Positions 1-5,614 of a stretch of DNA of 6,156 bases are shown here, piece by piece. A model generated the notes under the pieces. It searched no databases and was not told the origin of the DNA. It worked only from the letters and a program-made list of their open reading frames with translations. The position numbers were made by a program, and so were the translations under genes. The first letter of the stretch is position 1. Every line of letters begins with the position of its first letter. The DNA is from Desulfobacterales bacterium HSG17 (GTDB lineage Bacteria > Desulfobacterota > Desulfobacteria > Desulfobacterales > Desulfococcaceae), in assembly GCA_030377945.1 (NCBI GenBank), contig JAUCGD010000198.1:1-6156 (forward strand), in the 5' to 3' direction.

Positions 1-274
1 TGACAGCTTTTTTTTCATCAGGGGTTACATATTGTTTCTGAACATAATTCAGATCCCCTGTTCTGGCTTCAGGCAGATCATGAACAAGACACATGGAAAT
101 AATTTTTTTTGCGTCTGCTTTTTTTTCCATTTCAGACATGGCAAAAGCAATAAATGTTATCATAAAAGAATGTTCTGCAACAGATTCTTTTCCGGTTCCA
201 AGAAAATGATACCCTGATCTGGGAATTTCTTTTAACATTTTGGCTTCAAACAAGAGATTTGCAATATTTTCCAT
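1..274 (-). CDS. HD-domain 5'-nucleotidase-like protein (YfbR/HDDC2 type), 5' part only
   Basis: The reverse strand from an ATG at 274-272 reads without a stop to the window edge, giving 91 residues that begin MENIANLLFEAKMLKEIPRS. What is seen: an AEHSF motif with H35, then LVHDLPEARTGD with the H65-D66 doublet, E69 and D74. This spacing matches the metal-binding HD core of the YfbR/HDDC2 family, whose characterised members dephosphorylate deoxynucleoside 5'-monophosphates. The final metal-ligand Asp of the family lies beyond the window, so completeness cannot be judged. An AAGGA ribosome binding site sits 8 bases upstream of the start. The gene is divergent from the tol operon and has no evident functional link to it. 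Family assignment is fairly secure; the exact substrate is an inference. Confidence 0.85.
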   Translation of the reverse strand, partial: MENIANLLFEAKMLKEIPRSGYHFLGTGKESVAEHSFMITFIAFAMSEMEKKADAKKIISMCLVHDLPEARTGDLNYVQKQYVTPDEKKAV

Positions 275-282
275 CAAAGTTT

Positions 283-287
283 TCCTT
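283..287 (-). promoter_or_regulatory. Ribosome binding site of the HD-domain gene
   Basis: On the reverse strand AAGGA lies 8 bases before the ATG at 274-272. It supports this start, because the family's N-terminal helix follows it directly. Confidence 0.65.
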
Positions 288-299
288 CTTAAAAATATT

Positions 300-327
300 T
301 TGTTTTAATATTATTTTCTTATATAAT
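300..327 (+). promoter_or_regulatory. Candidate sigma70-type promoter for the tol operon (distal)
   Basis: A perfect TATAAT -10 hexamer at 322-327 is preceded, after a 16-base spacer, by TTGTTT at 300-305, which matches the first half of the -35 consensus. Transcription would start near 333-335, leaving a leader of about 130 bases before tolQ. The surrounding sequence is very AT-rich, so a chance TATAAT is quite possible. No other + strand gene lies upstream in this window, so the operon needs a promoter somewhere in 275-463. Confidence 0.45.
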
Positions 328-364
328 GTCCTTGTTTTCTAAGGATTAATTACAATCAATTTTC

Positions 365-391
365 TTGACACCATACATTAGTTCGTATAGC
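365..391 (+). promoter_or_regulatory. Candidate sigma70-type promoter for the tol operon (proximal)
   Basis: A perfect TTGACA -35 hexamer at 365-370 is followed after 15 bases by TATAGC at 386-391, a four-of-six -10. The spacer is shorter than the optimal 17. At the 17-base spacing the hexamer is TAGCCT, which is poor. The -35 is convincing and the -10 is not. If used, this promoter would start transcription about 65 bases upstream of tolQ. Confidence 0.35.
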
Positions 392-448
392 CTAAATTGT
401 TTAGAATTAATACCCGAAGTCTGTATTTGGAACAAGATTAATATTTTT

Positions 449-452
449 GGAG
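449..452 (+). promoter_or_regulatory. Ribosome binding site deciding the tolQ start
   Basis: GGAG at 449-452 lies 11 bases before the ATG at 464, with a weaker GAG closer in. It favours ATG 464 over the in-frame TTG at 365, which lies inside a -35-like hexamer. Confidence 0.55.
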
Positions 453-463
453 TAGAGAATATC

Positions 464-1165
464 ATGGATATTATCCATATTATAAGAGAAGCAAGTTACA
501 TGGTACAATTTGTACTGTTTCTGCTGCTTTTTTTTTCGGTCACATCATGGGGAATTATTTTAATTAAATTTTATTATATCAGGAGAGCTGTTAAGCAATC
601 TGATGATTTTAATGAAATTTTCTGGGAGAGCCGTGACCTTTCCCTGGCCTACAAAGAGGCAAAGCTCCTTGACGGCAGCCCCCTTGCAAGGGTTTTCAGT
701 ATCGGTTATATTGAGCTGAAAAAACTGGGGCAGTCCAATGCAAAAAAAGCTCTTGAAAACGGCAGTGCCCTTAGTGAAAGAATAAGCGGGTTTGATAATG
801 TTAAGCGTGCATTGCGCAGGGCTATTAATACGGAAACTACATTAATGACCCAGATGATTCCTTTTCTTGCCACAGTAGGAAATACAGCCCCGTTTATAGG
901 ACTGTTTGGTACAGTCTGGGGCATTATGGAGTCATTCAGGGGCATTGGCTTAAGCGGTTCCGCAAGCCTTGCTGTTGTTGCTCCGGGTATTTCCGAAGCA
1001 CTTGTTGCAACTGCCGCAGGACTGGCTGTGGCCATCCCTGCTGTTATTGCCTTTAATTATTTTATGCAGAAAATAAGGGTTATGGAATCTGAATTACAGA
1101 GTTTTGCAGCAGATTTCTTAAATATTATTGAAATGGATATTTTACCTACAAAAGGGAATAAGTAA
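464..1165 (+). CDS. tolQ: TolQ, inner-membrane proton-channel subunit of Tol-Pal
   Basis: TolQ belongs to the MotA/TolQ/ExbB family. With TolR it forms the inner-membrane stator that uses the proton gradient to drive TolA. The start chosen at ATG 464 gives 233 residues, close to the 230 of E. coli TolQ. It places a short periplasmic N-terminus before the first membrane helix (about 13-35). A large cytoplasmic loop follows, then helices at about 131-155 and 171-198. The signature NTAPFIGLFGTVWGIM (140-155) and APGISEALVATAAGLAVAIP (173-192) are diagnostic. T150 and T183 sit at the positions of the E. coli pore threonines T145 and T178. An in-frame TTG at 365 would add 33 residues with no family counterpart. 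First gene of the operon; it ends one base before tolR. ExbB is the alternative, but the downstream tolB and pal settle it as TolQ. Confidence 0.96.
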   Translation: MDIIHIIREASYMVQFVLFLLLFFSVTSWGIILIKFYYIRRAVKQSDDFNEIFWESRDLSLAYKEAKLLDGSPLARVFSIGYIELKKLGQSNAKKALENGSALSERISGFDNVKRALRRAINTETTLMTQMIPFLATVGNTAPFIGLFGTVWGIMESFRGIGLSGSASLAVVAPGISEALVATAAGLAVAIPAVIAFNYFMQKIRVMESELQSFAADFLNIIEMDILPTKGNK

Positions 1166-1166
1166 A

Positions 1167-1613
1167 ATGGCTCTTGAGACAAACAGCAACCGGCTTATGT
1201 CTGATATTAACGTAACCCCGTTTGTGGATGTTATGCTTGTTCTATTAATAATTTTCATGGTTTCTGCACCCATGATGACCCAGGGAGTTGATGTTTCCCT
1301 GCCAAAAGCCGTGTCAAAGGCACTTCCTTCAGATACTGAGCAATTGATGGTGACAATTGACAAGGATCAAAAGATCTATATTAATGATTCAGATGTATCT
1401 ATTGATTCATTAAAAGGTAAATTGGTAAAAATACTGGAAGGACGTACAGACCGGGAGGTTTATTTTAAGGGAGATGAAAATATTTCTTACGGAATGGCCA
1501 TACGTGTTATATCAGAGATAAAAGGAGCAGGGGTTGAAAAACTGGGAATGGTGACACTTCCCCTTGATTTGAATAAAAAAACAGGTAAAAAACCGGAAAT
1601 TTCCGGTTCTTAA
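1167..1613 (+). CDS. tolR: TolR, ExbD-family stator subunit of Tol-Pal
   Basis: TolR is the single-span partner of TolQ. Its transmembrane aspartate takes part in proton flow, and its periplasmic domain is thought to bind peptidoglycan. The 148-residue protein (E. coli 142) has a short cytoplasmic N-terminus, then SDINVTPFVDVMLVLLIIFM (12-31) with the essential Asp at D21, equivalent to E. coli D23. The membrane span covers about 18-38, and a periplasmic alpha/beta domain runs from about 40 to 135. ATG 1167 is one base after the tolQ stop, with AAAGGGA upstream inside tolQ, which suggests translational coupling. A further in-frame ATG at 1128 would overlap tolQ by 38 bases and add 13 unconserved residues, so it is disfavoured. 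The last codons overlap a perfect palindrome. Confidence 0.95.
   Translation: MALETNSNRLMSDINVTPFVDVMLVLLIIFMVSAPMMTQGVDVSLPKAVSKALPSDTEQLMVTIDKDQKIYINDSDVSIDSLKGKLVKILEGRTDREVYFKGDENISYGMAIRVISEIKGAGVEKLGMVTLPLDLNKKTGKKPEISGS
1591..1608. repeat. Perfect 18-bp palindrome at the tolR 3' end
   Basis: AACCGGAAATTTCCGGTT reads identically on both strands and covers codons for KKPEISG of TolR, just before its stop. In RNA it could fold as a 7-bp stem with an AAUU loop. It is not followed by a U-run, so it is not a standard intrinsic terminator. It could be an mRNA hairpin between tolR and tolA, a DNA-binding dyad, or chance. The symmetry is seen directly; any role is speculation. Confidence 0.7.
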
Positions 1614-1630
1614 GTATAACGGAGGGATAT

Positions 1631-2701
1631 ATGGTTTCAGATATTTCCCTGCCTTACAGGGCTGAAATTGATAATCGTTTAATGGCAGGGTTTCTTTTTA
1701 TTTCGATTCTTTGTCATCTGGTTTTTATGGGATTAATATTGATAATTCCTGCCCAGACCAGTCAAAAACCGCTGATGCCTTCTGTCATAAGTGTTAATAT
1801 GGTTTCTCTTCCAACCCAGGAGGAAGCAGGCGGGCCTGAAGAGCTGATTAATGAGCCAGAAGAAACTCCCCTGATAACAGCAGAAAGTACAGAAGTTCAG
1901 GCAGCAGAGCCTGAACAACTGCCTGTTTTAGCTGAAGAACCTGATATAGAGCCTGAAACTCTGGCTGAATCCCTTCCCCCTGAACCTATTCCCTCTGAAC
2001 CTTTTCCAATGACTTCACCTGAACAAAAACCGGACATACAGCCTGAATTACAAGCAGAGCAGCAGCCTGAAAATATCCCTGATTCAAAAGATAAGGTTGT
2101 AATTAAGGAGGCTCCTGAAGAAAAACCTAAAGAACAAATAGTTGTTAAGAGTGAAAATACTGCTGAGAATGAAAAACTCCCGGAAAAAACACCGGAAAAA
2201 ATAATTGTTTCAAAACGGAAAAATCCACAGACCAGAAAGCCTGACAAGATTAAAAACCAAAAGATTAAAAACCAGATTGTTAAACCTGAAGATATAAAAT
2301 CGGAATCTATTAAAGATGCCATAAACCGTGTCAGGAAAAAACTTGCAAAACAAAACACCGGAAAATCTGCAGCAGCAAAAGGCAGTACGGCAGGAGGTGT
2401 TTCCGGTGGGCCTATTAACGATATTTATAAAGCGCAGATTGCCTATCAGATTGAAGGCAACTGGGCATTTTCCGAACAACTGCTGAAAAAGCACAGCGAT
2501 CTTCAAACCCTGGTAGCAGTCAAGGTTTTGCCAAGCGGTCATATTGAAGATATATGGTTTCAAAAAAGATCAGGAGATACCTATCTTGATGATTCTGCTT
2601 ACAGGGCTGTTATGAAATCAAACCCTTTTCCCCCTCTGCCAAGAGGATATTCGGAATCACACACATTTATTTTAAGATTTACACCTTCGGGCCTTAACTA
2701 A
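1631..2701 (+). CDS. tolA: TolA, TonB-like periplasm-spanning energy transducer
   Basis: TolA is anchored in the inner membrane, energised by TolQR, and reaches TolB and Pal at the outer membrane. This 356-residue protein has a cytoplasmic N-terminus, one membrane helix (about 17-40) carrying S25-x3-H29, the Ser/His motif that TolA and TonB use to engage the motor, then a long stalk. The stalk is Pro/Glu-rich and acidic from about 65 to 150 and Lys-rich from about 153 to 250. A glycine-rich hinge follows at 251-261, then a TonB/TolA-type C-terminal domain at about 262-352 with NDIYKAQIAYQIEGNW and a late DDSAYRAVMKSNPFPPLP. E. coli TolA instead has a long Ala/Lys-rich helix, so this stalk resembles TonB more. 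GGAGG at 1621-1625 fixes the start. Position between tolR and tolB makes TolA the better name. An automatic pipeline might say TonB family protein. Confidence 0.88.
   Translation: MVSDISLPYRAEIDNRLMAGFLFISILCHLVFMGLILIIPAQTSQKPLMPSVISVNMVSLPTQEEAGGPEELINEPEETPLITAESTEVQAAEPEQLPVLAEEPDIEPETLAESLPPEPIPSEPFPMTSPEQKPDIQPELQAEQQPENIPDSKDKVVIKEAPEEKPKEQIVVKSENTAENEKLPEKTPEKIIVSKRKNPQTRKPDKIKNQKIKNQIVKPEDIKSESIKDAINRVRKKLAKQNTGKSAAAKGSTAGGVSGGPINDIYKAQIAYQIEGNWAFSEQLLKKHSDLQTLVAVKVLPSGHIEDIWFQKRSGDTYLDDSAYRAVMKSNPFPPLPRGYSESHTFILRFTPSGLN
2246..2275 (+). repeat. Two-copy 15-bp tandem repeat in tolA (KIKNQ x2)
   Basis: Two adjacent 15-base units, AAGATTAAAAACCAA and the same with a final G, encode KIKNQ twice at residues 206-215 of TolA. 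The units differ at one base, which suggests a recent duplication within the Lys-rich stalk. The effect would be a slightly longer flexible linker. Confidence 0.8.
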
Positions 2702-2734
2702 ATTCAGACTTAAATCCAGACAGAGGACAGCTTT

Positions 2735-4075
2735 ATGACAGCAAATATTAAAAAAACAATTATATTTATGATCTTTTTCATGATAACATCTATAGTGGCT
2801 TCTTTCCAATGGTGTTTTGCTGAGGATTTTATAGATATTACAAAATTTTCTTTAAGAAAAATTCCCATTGCCATTCCTTTAATAAATGTATTACCCCAGG
2901 GCCAGGATGCACTTTCTTTAAAATCATCGGAAATGCTTTCAAATGATCTGGACTTTACCGGGTATTTTAAAATTCTTGACAGGAAAGATTTTAAGATTGC
3001 TGAAAACTCAAAAACAGAAAATCAGCAGCTTGACTCTGCTGCAATTAATTTTAAAGACTGGACAGGCATTGGTGCGGAATTGCTGATAACAGGAAATGCA
3101 ATATTTAAAGACGATCTTATAGAAATTGAATTTCGTCTTTTTGATACTTTCAAAAGCCAGCTTCTCATAGGAAAGCGCTATAAAGGGTGGCAAAAGGATT
3201 TACACCGAATTATACGGCGGTTTTGCAGTGAAGTTATTCACCATTTAACCGGACAGTGGGGGATCTATGAAAGTAAAATAGCATTTATATCCACAGGAAC
3301 AGGTAATAAGGAAATATATATATGTGATTTTGACGGTAAAAATCCAGGGCCATTGACCAGGAATAAAAGCATTAACCTTTCTCCAGGCTGGTCATCAGAC
3401 GGTAAATGGATGGCTTATACATCATTTAAAAGAGGCAGACCCGATCTTTATATTAAGAATATTCACGGGAAAATGGGTGCAGTAGTTGCAAAAAAAGGAA
3501 TAAATACAACACCAGCCTGGGTGCCTGGAAAATCCATGCTTGCAGCTACTTTATCATTTTCAGGGGATCAGGATATTTATTTATTGACCCAAAAGGGGAA
3601 AATAGTTAAACAGCTTACTAACAAATGGGGAATTGACACATCTCCGACCTGGTCTCCAGACGGAAAACAAATGGCATTTGTATCAAGCCGTTCAGGTACA
3701 CCCCAGATTTATATTAAATCCCTGGATACGGGAAAGATAAAAAGAATAACCTTTGAAGGCCGGTATAATACTCAGCCTGACTGGTCTCCAAGAGGGGATA
3801 AAATTGTCTATTCTGCTATTGAAAGAGGTGAAATAAATATTCATATTGTTGATTTAAAATCTTTAAATTCAGCACGATTGACATATGGAACCCGAAAAAA
3901 CGAATCTCCCACCTGGTCTCCTGACGGCAGCCTTATTGCTTTCAGTTCAACAAGAGAGAGAGGGGTTGCAAGGATTTTTGTTATGACATCATATGGAACA
4001 GACCAGAGAAGATTGTTTTCAATGCCAGGTGAGCAGACAAGTCCGAAATGGTCTCCAAGAATAAAAAACAATTAA
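2735..4075 (+). CDS. tolB: TolB, periplasmic beta-propeller of Tol-Pal
   Basis: TolB is a periplasmic protein that binds Pal through its propeller and TolA through its N-terminus. The 446-residue product (E. coli 430) starts with a Sec signal peptide: KK at 6-7, a hydrophobic core at 8-24, and probable cleavage after A29 (CFA|ED). The N-terminal alpha/beta domain spans about 30-165, with LDFTGYFKILDRKDFK at 72-87. From about 178 the repeated WD40-like/TolB strands begin. GWSSDGK, AWVPGK, TWSPDGK, DWSPRGD, TWSPDGS and KWSPR are centred near 219, 262, 306, 350, 394 and 439, as expected for a six-bladed propeller. The second copy has lost the SPDG core. AGAGGA at 2722-2727, 7 bases before ATG 2735, supports the start. 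The gene lies 33 bases after tolA and 26 before pal. Confidence 0.95.
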   Translation: MTANIKKTIIFMIFFMITSIVASFQWCFAEDFIDITKFSLRKIPIAIPLINVLPQGQDALSLKSSEMLSNDLDFTGYFKILDRKDFKIAENSKTENQQLDSAAINFKDWTGIGAELLITGNAIFKDDLIEIEFRLFDTFKSQLLIGKRYKGWQKDLHRIIRRFCSEVIHHLTGQWGIYESKIAFISTGTGNKEIYICDFDGKNPGPLTRNKSINLSPGWSSDGKWMAYTSFKRGRPDLYIKNIHGKMGAVVAKKGINTTPAWVPGKSMLAATLSFSGDQDIYLLTQKGKIVKQLTNKWGIDTSPTWSPDGKQMAFVSSRSGTPQIYIKSLDTGKIKRITFEGRYNTQPDWSPRGDKIVYSAIERGEINIHIVDLKSLNSARLTYGTRKNESPTWSPDGSLIAFSSTRERGVARIFVMTSYGTDQRRLFSMPGEQTSPKWSPRIKNN

Positions 4076-4090
4076 TGTTCAATCCCTTTA

Positions 4091-4097
4091 AAGGAGG
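4091..4097 (+). promoter_or_regulatory. Ribosome binding site deciding the pal start
   Basis: AAGGAGG is close to a perfect anti-16S match and lies 4 bases before ATG 4102, a slightly short spacing. It argues for ATG 4102 over the in-frame ATGs at 4048 (inside tolB) and 4075 (overlapping the tolB stop by one base). Confidence 0.75.
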
Positions 4098-4101
4098 ATG
4101 T

Positions 4102-4692
4102 ATGCAGAGAAAATTATGGAATTTTTTGATTTTGGCAGTTGTTCTTCCAGGAATACTCCTGACAGCTTCATGTTCAAAAAAAGTAATAAAAGAAGATACT
4201 TCTGCTTCAGGATTGTATGACACATCAGCACAAGACAGTCAGGCAGCCTCATCTACTTACAACAATGATACAGATACACGGTCTTCCGAGGACGCTATTG
4301 TGAGTACCGAAAATATAGAAGGCAGCCGCATAAGCCGTGAGCAGATGGCTGCCAGGGAAAAATTTATTAATGAAGATATTTATTTTGGATTTGATGAATC
4401 ATCTCTTTCTGCCGAAGCCCAGATGATCTTAAGGCGTAAAGCTGAATGGATGAGAAATAATCCAGGCACATCCATTATTATTGAAGGTCATTGTGATGAG
4501 CGGGGCACAACTGAATATAACCTTGCATTAGGAGACCGCCGGGCAGAAAGCGTTAAGATATTTCTGGCAAATTCAGGTCTTTCAGTCTCCCGCATGGCTA
4601 CTATCAGCTATGGTGAAGAAAAGCCCCTTGATCCGGGACATACTGAATATGCCTGGTCAATGAACAGGCGGGCACATTTTATTATTGAATAA
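4102..4692 (+). CDS. pal: Pal, peptidoglycan-associated outer-membrane lipoprotein
   Basis: Pal is lipid-anchored in the outer membrane and binds diaminopimelate-containing peptidoglycan through an OmpA-like domain. TolB and TolA release and relocate it during division. From ATG 4102 the protein has 196 residues. It has a lipoprotein signal (RK at 3-4, hydrophobic 5-20) with lipobox LTAS before C24; Thr at -3 is less usual but tolerated. A Ser/Thr/Asp-rich tether runs from about 25 to 87, longer than in E. coli Pal. The OmpA-like domain (about 90-196) shows YFGFDESSLS (94-103), the binding motif GHCDERGTTEYN (129-140), LGDRRAESVK (143-152), ISYGEEKP (168-175) and NRRAHF (188-193). D132 and R146 occupy the usual peptide-binding positions. 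The order tolB-pal-cpoB is the classic one. Starting at ATG 4075 would lengthen the signal peptide by 9 residues and is less likely. Confidence 0.95.
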   Translation: MQRKLWNFLILAVVLPGILLTASCSKKVIKEDTSASGLYDTSAQDSQAASSTYNNDTDTRSSEDAIVSTENIEGSRISREQMAAREKFINEDIYFGFDESSLSAEAQMILRRKAEWMRNNPGTSIIIEGHCDERGTTEYNLALGDRRAESVKIFLANSGLSVSRMATISYGEEKPLDPGHTEYAWSMNRRAHFIIE

Positions 4693-4709
4693 TATAACAG
4701 GAAATAAAT

Positions 4710-5597
4710 ATGAAACCCTTTGTTTTTATTTCGGCATTTTTTATTATTGTTTTATCCCTTTGCAGCGGCTGTGCCCTGCAAAGCGATGTAAGGATTCTTG
4801 AAGACCGTATTATTTCTCTTGAAATGCACAATATGGAGCTTCAACAGCTTAATTATGAAGCTGAAAGAGAAAAAAAACAGATAAAATCACAAATAAAAGA
4901 TTATAGTCAAACCCTGGAACAAAAAGAAAATGCTCTCAGAAGCCAGTCTGCAAGTCTTCAAGCTCTGTCAGACAGATTAAGAAATGAAATCCAGGCTTTG
5001 AGAGGAAAGCTTGAGGAAACTGATTATCTTATAAATCAGAAAATTAAAAACAATGAGACATTGTTAAAGGTAAACAACAGGCGGCTGGAAACCCTGGAAC
5101 ACCAGCTTAATATAGATCCAGGAAAGAAAAATGATTTTAATAAACCTGCATCTGTTCAACCTTCTGAATCATCTGTTAAAAATGATAATCTATCTAACAA
5201 TACTTTCTCTGATAACAATCAAGTTTATTCTGAAGATGAGTTGTATTTTATTGCAAAACGGGCATTTGACCAGCAGGATTTTGATCTGGCTCAAGAGAAA
5301 TTCCAGGAATTGATCAGAAAATATCCTAGTGCCAAACATGCAGATAATGCACAATTCTGGATAGGTGAGATTTATTACCGTCAGAAAAGTTATGAAAATG
5401 CAATTCTGGAGTATCAGACAGTTATTGAGAAATATCCAAAAGGTAATAAAGTTCGAGCTTCTATTTTAAAACAAGGCTTTTCCTTTTATAATATAGGAGA
5501 TAAAGCCAATGCAAAACTGATTTTGCAGGAATTGATAAAAAAATTTCCCGGAACTGCTGAAGCCAATGCTGCCAGGAAAAAATTAAGGGGATTCTGA
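4710..5597 (+). CDS. cpoB: CpoB (YbgF), Tol-Pal coordinator with coiled coil and TPRs
   Basis: CpoB (formerly YbgF) is the periplasmic partner that in E. coli coordinates Tol-Pal constriction with peptidoglycan synthesis by PBP1B and LpoB. The product has 295 residues (E. coli 263). Its signal peptide ends in SLCSGC, with C21 as a probable lipidation site, so this version looks membrane-anchored where the E. coli protein is soluble. A long heptad-like coiled coil runs from about 24 to 132 (VRILEDRIISLEMHNMELQQ at 27-46), then an Asn/Ser-rich linker to about 173. The C-terminal domain has three TPR-like repeats near 176-209, 213-246 and 250-283, with FQELIRKYPSAKHADNAQFW at 198-217 and the typical end AAARKKLRGF. 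AGGA at 4699-4702, 7 bases before ATG 4710, supports the start. It lies 17 bases after pal. Substrate and partners in this organism are inferred from the family. Confidence 0.9.
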   Translation: MKPFVFISAFFIIVLSLCSGCALQSDVRILEDRIISLEMHNMELQQLNYEAEREKKQIKSQIKDYSQTLEQKENALRSQSASLQALSDRLRNEIQALRGKLEETDYLINQKIKNNETLLKVNNRRLETLEHQLNIDPGKKNDFNKPASVQPSESSVKNDNLSNNTFSDNNQVYSEDELYFIAKRAFDQQDFDLAQEKFQELIRKYPSAKHADNAQFWIGEIYYRQKSYENAILEYQTVIEKYPKGNKVRASILKQGFSFYNIGDKANAKLILQELIKKFPGTAEANAARKKLRGF

Positions 5598-5614
5598 TCT
5601 AGATTCCTTTACAT

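Noticed and set aside
32..217. Short + strand open frame at the left edge
   Set aside because: It overlaps the HD-domain gene antisense; the - strand reading shows clear HD motifs and this one shows none.
344..357. GATTAATTACAATC, an imperfect inverted repeat upstream of tolQ
   Set aside because: The symmetric arms are only 4 bases (GATT/AATC) in AT-rich DNA, too weak to call an operator.
706..1035. Open frame on the - strand opposite tolQ
   Set aside because: It runs antisense to the most conserved part of tolQ, has no recognisable motif, and is explained by codon bias of the real gene.
1591..1616. Possible rho-independent terminator after tolR
   Set aside because: The palindrome gives a 7-bp stem, but no U-tract follows and tolA begins within 25 bases with a strong ribosome binding site.
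1897..2358. Open frame on the - strand, 153 codons, opposite tolA
   Set aside because: Its Ser/Gly/Phe-rich composition is the antisense reflection of the Pro/Glu/Lys-rich tolA stalk; no domain and no ribosome binding site were seen.
3641..4062. Recurring TGGTCTCC sequences suggesting a DNA repeat array
   Set aside because: They encode the W-S-P motif of successive TolB propeller blades with irregular spacing of about 130 bases; this is protein-level repetition, not a CRISPR or regulatory array.
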